Positions 35,146 to 43,877 of a stretch of DNA of 64,000 nucleotides are shown here, piece after piece. Within the stretch, counting starts at the first letter, position 1; each line of letters opens with the position of its first letter. The notes under the pieces were generated by a model. It saw only the letters and a program-made list of their open reading frames with translations, was not told the origin of the DNA and did no database searches. This DNA is from DATBRG01 sp036560445 (GTDB lineage: Bacteria > Pseudomonadota > Gammaproteobacteria > Burkholderiales > Methylophilaceae): positions 1-64,000 of the forward strand of contig DATBRG010000006.1 in assembly GCA_036560445.1 (NCBI GenBank), written 5' to 3'. A program made the translations under genes and the position numbers.

Positions 35146-36459
35146 TTATTTAGACTCCACCATGCTACGACCATGCTGGATGTAGTATTCGAATTCTGGT
35201 CGGAAATGCTTGATAAAGCTCAGCACAGGCGTTGCCGCCGCATCCCCGAGCGCACAAATGGTACGACCGGAGATATTGCTGCTGACATCGGTCAGCAGAT
35301 CGAGGTCTTCCATACGACCCTGCCCTTCAGTGATGCGCTTAATCACACGGTACAACCAACCAGTGCCTTCGCGGCATGGTGTGCACTGACCACAAGACTC
35401 TTCAAAGAAGAAATAAGATAGGCGCTTTAATGCCTTGACCATGCAGGTGGTCTCATCCATAACGATCAAAGACCCCGCTCCCAGACTGGAGCCCGCCTTG
35501 GATAACCCATCGTAATCCATGGTGGCACCCATGATGGCCGATGCCGGCATAACTGCAGTGGAAGGCCCGCCAGGAATGACTGCCTTCAATTGGCGGCCTT
35601 TCCAGACTCCACCAGCCAATTCAAGCAATTCGCTGAATGGCATGCCCATTCTCACTTCATAATTACCAGGTTTTTCTATGTGCCCGGATACTGAGAAAAT
35701 CTTGGGGCCGCCGGAGTTGGCGACACCGAGATCCTGAAACGCCTGGCCGCCGTACTGCAATATCCACGGCACGGAAGCATAAGATTCAGTATTGTTGACG
35801 TTAGTCGGTTTACCAAATACGCCATAACTAGCCGGGAAAGGTGGTTTGAAGCGCGGCTGGCCTTTTTTACCCTCAATCGATTCAATCAAGGCAGTTTCTT
35901 CGCCGCAGATATAAGCGCCGTAGCCATGCACGGCATAGAGGTCAAAACTGAAATTGGTGCCGAACAAGTTTTCGCCCAGATAGCCAGCGGCACGTGCTTC
36001 ATCCAGCGCCGCTTCAAAAATCTCGTAATCTTCCCAAATCTCGCCGTGGATATAGTTGTAGCCAACTCGCGCACCCAGGGTGTAAGCGGCTATCGCCATA
36101 CCCTCGATAAGCTGATGCGGGTTATAGCGAATGATGTCCCTATCCTTGAAAGTACCTGGCTCGCCCTCATCGGTATTGCAGACTAGGTACTTAGTGCCAT
36201 CGTAGTAGCGTGGCATGAAGCTCCACTTGAGGCCAGTGGGGAAACCCGCGCCTCCACGCCCACGCAGATTGGAAATCTTGACCTGGGTAATGATGTCAGT
36301 AGCTTTGACTTTTTCAGTCACGATACGCTTAAGCTGAGCGTATCCACCAAGCTTGAGGTAAGTTGACAATGTATTCGGCTGCGGCTCGGTCATTGTACGC
36401 AGCGTGACCAGCGTTTGCTTATCGAGGTTGTACGCGACTATTTTTTTCTCGACAGCCAT
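35146..36459 (-). CDS. nuoF: NADH-quinone oxidoreductase subunit F
   Basis: 437 residues, holds the NADH site, FMN and cluster N3. RGRGGAGFPTGLKW is the NADH/FMN glycine-rich loop, GAYICGEETALIESIEG a conserved flavin-contact segment, and SCGQCTPCREG plus a later Cys bind the [4Fe-4S] cluster. Its start touches the nuoE stop. Confidence 0.97.
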   Translation of the reverse strand: MAVEKKIVAYNLDKQTLVTLRTMTEPQPNTLSTYLKLGGYAQLKRIVTEKVKATDIITQVKISNLRGRGGAGFPTGLKWSFMPRYYDGTKYLVCNTDEGEPGTFKDRDIIRYNPHQLIEGMAIAAYTLGARVGYNYIHGEIWEDYEIFEAALDEARAAGYLGENLFGTNFSFDLYAVHGYGAYICGEETALIESIEGKKGQPRFKPPFPASYGVFGKPTNVNNTESYASVPWILQYGGQAFQDLGVANSGGPKIFSVSGHIEKPGNYEVRMGMPFSELLELAGGVWKGRQLKAVIPGGPSTAVMPASAIMGATMDYDGLSKAGSSLGAGSLIVMDETTCMVKALKRLSYFFFEESCGQCTPCREGTGWLYRVIKRITEGQGRMEDLDLLTDVSSNISGRTICALGDAAATPVLSFIKHFRPEFEYYIQHGRSMVESK

Positions 36460-36932
36460 TACTTTAGCTCCCCCAGAATCTCATCGACTTTTTCTGGTGT
36501 CAGGAACTCACACATCCGAGTATTGTTGATATGGAATAATGGCGCACCGCCGCAAGTGCCCATGCACTCGCCTTCTTTCAGGGTGAATTTGCCATCTGCC
36601 GTGGTTTCGTTGAAACCAATCCCCAGGCGCTTATTGAGGTGATCTACAATCGTGTCTGAATCACGCAGCATGCAGGAGATATTGGTACAGACGGTAATTT
36701 TATATTTGCCGACCGGTTCCAACTCATACATGTTGTAGAAGGTAGCCACTTCCATTGCTGCGATCTCGGGGATGCCCAGATAATCAGCTACAAAGCTAAT
36801 GGTCTCTTTTGATAGCCAGCCTTTTTCCATCTGCGCAATGCGCAAGGCTGACATCACTGCCGCCTGGCGATTTTCAGCCGGGTACTTGGTTAGTTCGTAG
36901 TCAATCTTGGCTATGGACTCTTGGCTCAGCAT
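36459..36932 (-). CDS. nuoE: NADH-quinone oxidoreductase subunit E
   Basis: 157 residues from ATG 36932 (MLSQESIAKID), preceded by GGAATAAAG. A longer in-frame version to 36986 would overlap nuoD by 26 bp and adds a non-conserved N-terminus. Thioredoxin-like [2Fe-2S] subunit: CTNISCML and CMGTCGGAP supply the four ligands. Partner of NuoF. Confidence 0.95.
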   Translation of the reverse strand: MLSQESIAKIDYELTKYPAENRQAAVMSALRIAQMEKGWLSKETISFVADYLGIPEIAAMEVATFYNMYELEPVGKYKITVCTNISCMLRDSDTIVDHLNKRLGIGFNETTADGKFTLKEGECMGTCGGAPLFHINNTRMCEFLTPEKVDEILGELK

Positions 36933-36960
36933 TTCTTTATTCCAACTCCGGGGAGCGTCT

Positions 36961-38214
36961 TCATCGATCGATCTCCCCAAATACAATGTCTTGGGTACCT
37001 ATAATGGCGACCAGGTCGGCAATCATGTGGCCACGCGTCATCTCATCCAGGGCCGCCAGATGAGGGAAGCCGGGGGCACGTATCTTGAGGCGGTAAGGTT
37101 TGTTGGCACCATCCGATATCAGGTAAATACCGAATTCGCCCTTAGGATGTTCCACAGCGGCATAGGCTTCGCCTGCTGGCACATGGAAACCTTCAGTAAA
37201 CAGCTTGAAGTGATGGATCAGGTCTTCCATGTCATGCTTCATGCCTTCTCTCGGCGGCGATGCAACCTTGGCGTTATCGGTAATCACCGGGCCAGGATTC
37301 TTGCGCAACCAATCGACGCACTGCTTGATTATGCGGTTGGACTGGCGGAACTCTTCCATCCGCACCAGGTAGCGGTCGTAGCAATCACCATTAACACCGA
37401 CCGGAATATCAAAATCCAGCTTGTTGTAAACTTCGTAAGGCTGCTTCTTGCGCAAATCCCACTCGATGCCAGAGCCCCGCAGCATGGGGCCGCTGAAGCC
37501 TAATGCAAGAGCACGCTCAGGGCTCACCACACCAATACCCACGGTACGCTGCTTCCAGATACGGTTATCGGTCAGTAGCGTTTCATATTCATCGATGTAA
37601 GCGGGGAAGCGGTTGGTAAAGTCTTCAATGAAATCCAGTAACGATCCTTGGCGATTCTCATTGAGCTTGTTGATTTCCTGCTGGCTGCGGAAGTTGCTCG
37701 ACTGGTGTTGCGGCATACGGCCAGGCAAATCACGATAGACACCACCGGGACGGTAGTAAGCAGCATGCATACGCGCACCGGAAACAGCTTCATAACAATC
37801 GAACAGGTCTTCACGCTCGCGGAAAGCATAGAGGAAAACCGTCATAGCGCCGACGTCCAGCGCGTGCGCACCCAGCCACAACAGGTGATTCAGTACCCGA
37901 GTAATCTCATCAAACATGACACGGATATACTGCGCACGGATAGGCACTTCCAAGCCGAGCAGTTTTTCGATGGCCATCACATAGGCATGCTCATTGGACA
38001 TCATGGAAACGTAATCCAGGCGATCCATGTATGGCACGGATTGCAGATAGGTACGATTCTCAGCAAGTTTTTCGGTAGCGCGATGCAACAAACCAATATG
38101 CGGGTCGGCGCGCTGGATGACTTCACCATCCAGCTCCAGCACCAGCCGCAACACACCATGCGCAGCCGGGTGCTGTGGGCCAAAATTCATGGTGTAATTT
38201 CTAATTTCAGCCAT
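36961..38214 (-). CDS. nuoD: NADH-quinone oxidoreductase subunit D
   Basis: 417 residues from ATG 38214 (MAEIRNYTMNFGPQHP), which overlaps nuoC by 8 bp. This 49-kDa subunit lines the quinone pocket together with NuoB and NuoH. Conserved: NFGPQHPAAHGVLRL with the quinone-contact His, DYVSMMSNEHAY, and the C-terminal DIVFGEIDR. Confidence 0.97.
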   Translation of the reverse strand: MAEIRNYTMNFGPQHPAAHGVLRLVLELDGEVIQRADPHIGLLHRATEKLAENRTYLQSVPYMDRLDYVSMMSNEHAYVMAIEKLLGLEVPIRAQYIRVMFDEITRVLNHLLWLGAHALDVGAMTVFLYAFREREDLFDCYEAVSGARMHAAYYRPGGVYRDLPGRMPQHQSSNFRSQQEINKLNENRQGSLLDFIEDFTNRFPAYIDEYETLLTDNRIWKQRTVGIGVVSPERALALGFSGPMLRGSGIEWDLRKKQPYEVYNKLDFDIPVGVNGDCYDRYLVRMEEFRQSNRIIKQCVDWLRKNPGPVITDNAKVASPPREGMKHDMEDLIHHFKLFTEGFHVPAGEAYAAVEHPKGEFGIYLISDGANKPYRLKIRAPGFPHLAALDEMTRGHMIADLVAIIGTQDIVFGEIDR

Positions 38215-38803
38215 TGTGGAAACCCTCATCCCGGATAACTCTGGGAACATTGTTGCGAGCTTCGATGGAAACTGGCTGATAGATCACGCGCTGTTGTTCG
38301 GGGTCGTAACGCATTTCGACGTTGCCTATCATCGGGAAATCCTTGCGGAATGGATGGCCGACAAAACCGTAATCCGTAAGTAAACGACGTAAATCCGGGT
38401 GACCTTCAAACATGATGCCGTAGAGATCAAACGCTTCACGCTCGAACCAGTTGGCTACAGGCCAAAGCTCGGCCACGGTCGGCAGCACTGGAAAGTCTTC
38501 GTCAAGCGCATAGACCCGCAAACGTACGCGATGATTAAGGCTGATTGACAACAGATGATAAACAACCGCAAAGCGTGGACCATTCCAGGCACCATCACCA
38601 TATTCGGCATAATCCACGCCACACAAATCCATCAGTTGCTCAAACTTGAGCCCGGCATGATCACGTAGCGTGTGGCAAACATCCAGCAATTCGTTGGCTT
38701 TGCACTCTATTGTGATTTCACCGACATGAGAAGTTGTCTTGGAAAGCTTGTCGCCCAGCACAAGCTTGAGATTTTCTGCGAGAGTTTCCAGGCGGGTAGT
38801 CAT
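38207..38803 (-). CDS. nuoC: NADH-quinone oxidoreductase subunit C
   Basis: 198 residues, 30-kDa subunit. The diagnostic WFEREAFDLYGIMFEGHPDLRRLLTDYGFVGHPFRKDFP segment (positions about 125-163) is intact. It is not fused to nuoD, as expected outside enterobacteria. Five bases separate it from nuoB. Confidence 0.97.
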   Translation of the reverse strand: MTTRLETLAENLKLVLGDKLSKTTSHVGEITIECKANELLDVCHTLRDHAGLKFEQLMDLCGVDYAEYGDGAWNGPRFAVVYHLLSISLNHRVRLRVYALDEDFPVLPTVAELWPVANWFEREAFDLYGIMFEGHPDLRRLLTDYGFVGHPFRKDFPMIGNVEMRYDPEQQRVIYQPVSIEARNNVPRVIRDEGFHNG

Positions 38804-38808
38804 TTAGC

Positions 38809-39285
38809 TTACCTGGCAATCGTGTTAGTGCGTTTGATCTTGTTTTGCAGCTGAATAATGCCGTAAAGCAGTGCCTCAGCGGTCGGTGGACAGCCCGGCA
38901 CATAAACATCCACTGGCACGATGCGATCACAACCACGTACCACGGAATAGGAATAGTGGTAATAACCACCACCGTTGGCACAGGAGCCCATGGAAATGAC
39001 CCAGCGTGGCTCCGCCATCTGGTCATAAACCTTGCGCAGAGCAGGTGCCATCTTATTAACCAACGTACCAGCAACGATCATGACATCCGACTGGCGCGGA
39101 CTAGGGCGGAATACGATACCGAAACGGTCCAAGTCGTAGCGTGAAGCTCCAGCATGCATCATCTCTACCGCACAACAGGCCAGACCGAAGGTCATGGGCC
39201 ACAATGAGCCAGTACGCGTGTAGTTAATCACCGTATCCAGCGTGGTGGTGACGAAGCCTTTTTCTAGGACACCTTCGATACTCAT
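38809..39285 (-). CDS. nuoB: NADH-quinone oxidoreductase subunit B
   Basis: 158 residues carrying cluster N2. GLACCAVEMM gives the tandem Cys pair; GSCANGGGYYHYSYSVVRGCD and VPGCPPTAEAL supply the other ligands. The gap to nuoA (118 bp) is the longest in the operon and contains structured sequence. Confidence 0.97.
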   Translation of the reverse strand: MSIEGVLEKGFVTTTLDTVINYTRTGSLWPMTFGLACCAVEMMHAGASRYDLDRFGIVFRPSPRQSDVMIVAGTLVNKMAPALRKVYDQMAEPRWVISMGSCANGGGYYHYSYSVVRGCDRIVPVDVYVPGCPPTAEALLYGIIQLQNKIKRTNTIAR

Positions 39286-39338
39286 GCCGCCGCCTCAGAT
39301 GGATTGTTAGCACTTACAGCATTAATCATTCGGCGTTC

Positions 39339-39405
39339 AAACATCGTTCGCGAACGTTCGCATCCCGCGCTTTGCGCGTGAACCTGCTTACTGCTCTCGA
39401 TGTTT
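39339..39405. repeat. Palindromic element between nuoA and nuoB
   Basis: AAACATCG (39339-39346) pairs with CGATGTTT (39398-39405). Nested within are a perfect 12-bp palindrome CGTTCGCGAACG (39345-39356) and a hairpin CGCGC-ttt-GCGCG (39366-39378). There is no T-run on either strand, so it is not a terminator. It overlaps the nuoA stop and may set mRNA processing or be a dispersed repeat. Confidence 0.55.
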
Positions 39406-39760
39406 ACTCCCATTCCAAAGCGCCCTTCATCCATTCATATATGAAACCAACTACCAGAATGGCCAGGAATACCATCATCGCCAGGAACCCAAACAAACCG
39501 ATTTCCTTGAGCACTACAGCCCATGGGAAGAGAAAGGCAATTTCGAGATCGAACAGGATAAACAGGATGGCGACGAGGTAATAGCGCACATCAAATTTCA
39601 TGCGGGCATCTTCGAAAGCTTCGAACCCACACTCATATGGGGAGTTTTTTTCACTATCAGGCTTATTGGGGGAAACCAGTTTGCCAAGAATAATGGGGGC
39701 TACGCCGACGGCAAGGCCGACGAGAATGAACAGCAAAATCGGAAAGTAATTTTCCAGCAA
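39404..39760 (-). CDS. nuoA: NADH-quinone oxidoreductase subunit A, probable TTG start
   Basis: 118 residues if begun at TTG 39760, which gives the family N-terminus (M)LENYFPILLF and has GGGG eight bases upstream. A GTG at 39790 in the same frame would add ten residues without family support. Three membrane helices, with the conserved NSPYECGFEAFEDARMKFDVRYYLVAILFILFDLE loop that lines the quinone channel. First nuo gene, 61 bp after tRNA-Leu. Confidence 0.93.
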   Translation of the reverse strand: MLENYFPILLFILVGLAVGVAPIILGKLVSPNKPDSEKNSPYECGFEAFEDARMKFDVRYYLVAILFILFDLEIAFLFPWAVVLKEIGLFGFLAMMVFLAILVVGFIYEWMKGALEWE

Positions 39761-39821
39761 GCTCAAAACCCCAGTTTTGCCCGGCGTCACTTTTTGAGAT
39801 TAGCCGAACAATATTCAATGT

Positions 39822-39906
39822 TGGTGCCGACGGAGAGACTCGAACTCTCACGGCTTTCGCCACTACCCCCTCAAGATAGCGTGTCTACCAATTCCACCAC
39901 GACGGC
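39822..39906 (-). tRNA. tRNA-Leu (anticodon GAG)
   Basis: 85 nt class II tRNA with encoded CCA. Acceptor GCCGTCG pairs with CGACGGC-complement CGTCGGC, the long variable arm is GTGGCGAAAGCCGT-like, and the anticodon loop TTGAGGG places GAG at 34-36. It lies between secG and nuoA on the same strand and is probably processed from a common transcript. Confidence 0.95.
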
Positions 39907-39946
39907 ATTTATTTTTTTAGAGCAGGTAATGCTCAAACAACCCTAC

Positions 39947-40297
39947 TTATTTCGGTACATCCTTGGCCGATGATGAATCAACAGGCTTGTCAGCAGGTTT
40001 AGAGGTATTCTGCGTAGGAGTTGTAACCGATTTCTTTTGCAGACTGATGACGCTGGACTGCTCAGCACGATGGCTCGAAAGATAGGCAAGAGTCATGCTG
40101 GTTGCGAAGAATATTGCGACGAATATGGCCGTGGCACGGCTCATGAAGTTAGAAGAACCACTTACCCCGAACAGGCTGCCCGAAGCACCGCTGCCGAATG
40201 CTGCACCCATATCGGCACCTTTACCATGCTGCAACAGCACCAGGCCAATAACACCCATAGCTGCCAGCACATGTACTACTGTGACTAAAGTTTCCAT
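39947..40297 (-). CDS. secG: Preprotein translocase subunit SecG
   Basis: 116 residues. Two membrane helices (about 3-22 and 52-72) flank the conserved LLQHGKGADMGAAFGSGASGSLFGVSGSSNFMSRATA loop. The C-terminal ~40 residues are polar (Ser/Thr/Pro/Lys), a common extension in betaproteobacteria. SecG assists SecYE. It starts 6 bp after tpiA. Confidence 0.95.
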   Translation of the reverse strand: METLVTVVHVLAAMGVIGLVLLQHGKGADMGAAFGSGASGSLFGVSGSSNFMSRATAIFVAIFFATSMTLAYLSSHRAEQSSVISLQKKSVTTPTQNTSKPADKPVDSSSAKDVPK

Positions 40298-40303
40298 TTT
40301 TCT

Positions 40304-41092
40304 CTAATTCCCGCTACCCGCCGATTGGCAAGCAGCGCGACAAATTTCCTTAAAATCATTGGCATTCAATGAACATCTGCCAATCAAACCGCCGTCGATA
40401 TCCGGCATAACGAATAATTGTGACGCATTTGAGGGATTTACGCTACCCCCATAGATGATACGAACCCTGGCAGCCACCCCTGGATCCCGCTCTGCTACAA
40501 GCTTGCGGATATATGAATGCATTTTTTGCGCTTGCTCTGGCGTCGCAGATTTCCCGGTGCCTATTGCCCATGAAGGTTCATAAGCCAGAACCGCGCGTAG
40601 CTGAACCGCCTTGGAAATCACATCCATACCCAGTGTGTTAAGTATTGCAATCATCTGGCTGGCAACCACTGCCTCGCTCACGCCAGCCTGGCGCTCTTCC
40701 AGGGTTTCTCCCACACAAAAAATGGGCGTTACACCCGCCTGCAATGCGGCACCAAAACTGGCCGCCGCACTGGTGTTGGTCTCATGTATCAGGACACGGC
40801 GCTCGGAATGGCCGATGATGGCATAGTTACAGGAAAAGTCGGCCAGCATGCGTGCGGAAACCGCTCCGGTGTAGGCACCTTCCTGATATTGGCTGACATT
40901 CTGACCACCCCAGCCAATATTGGTGCCTTTGAGCAGGGTTTGTGCCTGGAATAGATAAGGACTGGGGACGCAGAGCGCGAAATCAGCATCGCTCAAGTCA
41001 CACAAACCCGCAACCATGCTGTGCATAAGCTGCTCATTCTGTGCCAGGCTGCCATGCATTTTCCAATTGCCTATCACCAGCTTACGACGCAT
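40304..41092 (-). CDS. tpiA: Triose-phosphate isomerase
   Basis: 262 residues, slightly longer than usual (~250) because of small loop differences. Active-site residues are present: Lys11 (GNWKMHG), the electrophilic His (IIGHSERR), the base Glu (AYEPSWAIGTGKSA) and the phosphate loop GGSVNP. It interconverts DHAP and glyceraldehyde 3-phosphate. First gene of the tpiA-secG-tRNA-Leu-nuo unit, with a promoter visible 25-54 bp upstream. Confidence 0.97.
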   Translation of the reverse strand: MRRKLVIGNWKMHGSLAQNEQLMHSMVAGLCDLSDADFALCVPSPYLFQAQTLLKGTNIGWGGQNVSQYQEGAYTGAVSARMLADFSCNYAIIGHSERRVLIHETNTSAAASFGAALQAGVTPIFCVGETLEERQAGVSEAVVASQMIAILNTLGMDVISKAVQLRAVLAYEPSWAIGTGKSATPEQAQKMHSYIRKLVAERDPGVAARVRIIYGGSVNPSNASQLFVMPDIDGGLIGRCSLNANDFKEICRAACQSAGSGN

Positions 41093-41116
41093 TTTTTATA
41101 CCCGATAATTTTATTG

Positions 41117-41146
41117 ATTTTACCGTGGGCGCAACAGCCCGGTCAA
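41117..41146 (-). promoter_or_regulatory. Sigma70-type promoter of tpiA-secG-tRNA-Leu-nuo
   Basis: On the minus strand TTGACC (41146-41141), an 18-bp spacer, and TAAAAT (41122-41117). It is in the 66-bp gap between recJ and tpiA. If it is the only promoter, it drives the isomerase, secG, tRNA-Leu and all nuo genes. Confidence 0.6.
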
Positions 41147-41158
41147 CGCGAGAAGTCG

Positions 41159-42868
41159 TCACGCCACCACCTGCCAGTGCCGCAAGGAGAGCTGGACACT
41201 CTGGGCACCGTTATAGTAATTGGTTTGCAACTGATAAACCGCGCGTATGTTCTCGGGCAATAGTTCCTGCTGCTGGAAAAATATCGCATCAAAACGCCGT
41301 CCATCTTTACCCAAAGCCAGCTTCAGATGGCGTTCACCAACCACCCGCTGATCAAGCACGACAAAATCATCGCAAAATGCCGGCTGTGGAAAACCCTGGC
41401 CCCAAACCTGGCGCTCGAACGCACTGGCCAAGCTCAAGTGGATATCAGTGGCGGCGAGCTGGCCATCAACTTCGATCACCGATTCAAGGTCTGCTGGCGT
41501 CAGCAAGCTCTGCACCACCGTTTCAAACTCGGTGTTAAATCGCTCGAAATCGGCTTCGCGTATGGTCAGGCCGGCAGCCATGGCATGACCGCCGAATTTC
41601 AGTATCAGGTTCGGATGGCGCTTGGATAGCAGATCGAGCGCATCTCGCAGATGCAACCCACTGATGGAGCGTCCAGAGCCCTTGAGTTCAGCATTGCCCG
41701 CTTGTGCAAAAGCAATCACCGGACGATGGTGGCGCTCCTTGATACGCGAAGCAAGGATACCGATCACTCCCTGATGCCACTCAGGGTTATACAGGCTCAA
41801 ACTGTAACGCCCGCCTATATTGATTTCCTCCAAAGCCAGCGTAGCGGCATCCTGCATATCGGCCTCGATATCACGCCGCGCTAGGTTGAGTTCGTGCAAT
41901 TGCTGCGCCATACGCTGAGCTGTTGCCTCGTCATCCGCCAGCAGGCAGGCAATGCCCAGCGACATATCATCCAGACGTCCAGCTGCATTGAGTCTCGGGC
42001 CTACGCTAAGGCCGAGGTCCTGTGCACCTATGCGGGCAGGCTCGCGCCCGGCGAGACGCATCAGTGCACGTATCGCAGCGCAGCCTTTGCCTGCACGAAT
42101 ACGGCGTAAACCCTGTTCAACTAAAATACGGTTGTTGTCATCCAGCTTCACCAGGTCGGCCACCGTACCGAGCGCGACCAGGTCCAGCAATTCAGTAAGA
42201 TTGGGTTCGGGCTTATCGGCGAACACGCCACGCTGGCGTAACTCGGCTCGCAAAGCAAGCAGTGCGTAGAACATCACGCCAACACCCGCCAGGTTTTTGC
42301 TTGGGAAATCACAGCCCCGCTGATTGGGATTAAGAATGCAGGCAGCAGGCGGGGTCTCATCACCAGGCAAATGGTGGTCAGTTACCAGCACGGCAATACC
42401 CAAGGCATTGGCCGCTTTCACGCCATCGACACTGGCAATGCCGTTATCAACGGTGATGATAATGTCGGGTTTACGTGTAGCCGCCAGCGCAACAATCTCA
42501 GGGGTCAGTCCGTAACCATATTCAAAGCGGTTAGGCACCAGGTAGTCCACCTGCGCGCCCATACTGCGTAGTCCGCGCACAGCAACAGCCGTGGCGGTGG
42601 CGCCATCTGCGTCGTAATCCCCCACCACTAAAAGACTTTTACCAGCAGCTATCGCATCCGCCAGTATTATTGCCATCCCGGCGTTATTAGTCAGTCGCTC
42701 TGGCGGGATCAGGCCGGTCAAACTTGATTCCAGCTGTGCGGGGCTAGCGATACCCCGCGCCGCCAGCACTCGGGCTAGTACTGGCGGCAAACCACTCGTC
42801 GCCAGTACGGCGGCAGCGTTTTCATCCACCTTACGCTGAACAATGTTAACCATGGATACGGCCGCCAT
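41159..42868 (-). CDS. recJ: Single-stranded-DNA-specific exonuclease RecJ
   Basis: 569 residues from 42868; an in-frame ATG at 42853 (MVNIVQRKVDE) would give 564 and is also plausible. DHH phosphoesterase motifs: GDYDADGATAT, ITVDNGIAS and VTDHHLPGDETP; then the DHHA1 domain with GGHAMAAGLTI. It degrades ssDNA 5' to 3' in recombination and mismatch repair. Its start overlaps the upstream conserved gene by 23 bp, or 8 bp with the later start. Confidence 0.96.
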   Translation of the reverse strand: MAAVSMVNIVQRKVDENAAAVLATSGLPPVLARVLAARGIASPAQLESSLTGLIPPERLTNNAGMAIILADAIAAGKSLLVVGDYDADGATATAVAVRGLRSMGAQVDYLVPNRFEYGYGLTPEIVALAATRKPDIIITVDNGIASVDGVKAANALGIAVLVTDHHLPGDETPPAACILNPNQRGCDFPSKNLAGVGVMFYALLALRAELRQRGVFADKPEPNLTELLDLVALGTVADLVKLDDNNRILVEQGLRRIRAGKGCAAIRALMRLAGREPARIGAQDLGLSVGPRLNAAGRLDDMSLGIACLLADDEATAQRMAQQLHELNLARRDIEADMQDAATLALEEINIGGRYSLSLYNPEWHQGVIGILASRIKERHHRPVIAFAQAGNAELKGSGRSISGLHLRDALDLLSKRHPNLILKFGGHAMAAGLTIREADFERFNTEFETVVQSLLTPADLESVIEVDGQLAATDIHLSLASAFERQVWGQGFPQPAFCDDFVVLDQRVVGERHLKLALGKDGRRFDAIFFQQQELLPENIRAVYQLQTNYYNGAQSVQLSLRHWQVVA

Positions 42869-43808
42869 TCAAATAGGTTTCCAGAGGTTTTACCCTACAC
42901 CAGAACTTCCATGTGTCAGTAGGCTTAGCCTCTAGTTGCAGTACCTCCCCGTGCAACGCAAGATAGATGCGAAGGTGGGAGATTTGACGGCTGCGCAAGG
43001 CTTGCAGTAGTGGCGAAAACCACTTAAGTTCTGCATCCTCGGCATTGTCCAGTACCAGAACAGCGTCTCTCTGGGGTTTATCCAATATCGCTGCCAAATT
43101 ATCCGGCACGGGAAGGCAGGGTAAGTTTGCGGCCTGGGCCAAACCCTTGGCTAGCGGAATATCGGCATAAACCGTCTTGTTATTGCTGGTTTGTTCTGTC
43201 GGCAAAATACCGCCGCCTGAGAGCCAGATACTATTAATCGGTAGTTCGCCACGCATCTCTCTTGCCTGGTTGATGGGGTGCTCAAACAGCAGCATTTGCA
43301 TTTCATTGAGCAGGCGATTCCATTGCGCAGCCTCCATACCCTGCGGCATATAGGCGCTAGTGTCGCGTCCAATGGCGGCCTCAGGCAGGCTGGTCGCGAT
43401 AGCAGGAGGCGTTTCCGGTTGCAGATACCAGCGCCCAGAGCTACCAATGTGAAACTGCAACCCTCCCGCAGCAAAATGCTGGTTGAGACTGGCAACCAGG
43501 ACATCTGCATCCGGCCTTGCCACTGCCAATGGAACGGGTTCAGACAACGTGAAATGGTCACGCTGCAAGATCAAGTGTACCGGGTCTGCACATAACCAGT
43601 AGGCGTTACCTGGCTGCCCACCCTCACCCAGCCATGAAAACGCCGCAATCGGCCAATCCTGTTGGGGTGAAATACCAAAACTGCGACATAGCAAGGTGTC
43701 AGACGTTTCTTGATGCCATCCAAACTTGCCGATTGCCATCAAACGCTGCAGTGACGGCATGACCATGGATTGCTGTCGGCCCAGGGCAAGATATAGATGA
43801 CAATTCAT
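42846..43808 (-). CDS. Conserved protein upstream of recJ, function unknown
   Basis: 320 residues from ATG 43808 (MNCHLYLALGRQQ). Cytosolic; no signal peptide or membrane helix. Conserved-looking parts are FSWLGEGGQPGNAYWLCADPVHL, PINSIWLSGGGILP, and the C-terminal WFSPLLQALRSRQISHLRIYLALHGEVL. Homologues next to recJ in betaproteobacteria are sometimes named phosphoglycerate mutase, but I see no metal-site motif that supports this. The WLSGGG and LHG-like pieces may reflect an alkaline-phosphatase-superfamily relic. It overlaps recJ. Confidence 0.8.
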   Translation of the reverse strand: MNCHLYLALGRQQSMVMPSLQRLMAIGKFGWHQETSDTLLCRSFGISPQQDWPIAAFSWLGEGGQPGNAYWLCADPVHLILQRDHFTLSEPVPLAVARPDADVLVASLNQHFAAGGLQFHIGSSGRWYLQPETPPAIATSLPEAAIGRDTSAYMPQGMEAAQWNRLLNEMQMLLFEHPINQAREMRGELPINSIWLSGGGILPTEQTSNNKTVYADIPLAKGLAQAANLPCLPVPDNLAAILDKPQRDAVLVLDNAEDAELKWFSPLLQALRSRQISHLRIYLALHGEVLQLEAKPTDTWKFWCRVKPLETYLNGGRIHG

Positions 43809-43849
43809 GAAAATGCCACTTCCGTTCGACAAAAGCTGCAGTTAAGATA

Positions 43850-43867
43850 CCCCTTGTATTCAAGGGG
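43850..43867 (+). promoter_or_regulatory. Hairpin covering the sixA ribosome-binding site
   Basis: CCCCTTG-tatt-CAAGGGG is a perfect 7-bp stem. Its 3' arm contains the best Shine-Dalgarno (AAGGGGA), ten bases before the sixA ATG, so folding would hide it. The same hairpin is in the leader region of the divergent gene on the other strand. There is no T-run, so it is not a terminator. Confidence 0.5.
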
Positions 43868-43877
43868 AAAATAATAA

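Noticed and set aside
36933..36986. Upstream extension of nuoE
   Set aside because: Extra residues are not conserved and overlap nuoD; ATG 36932 has the better leader.
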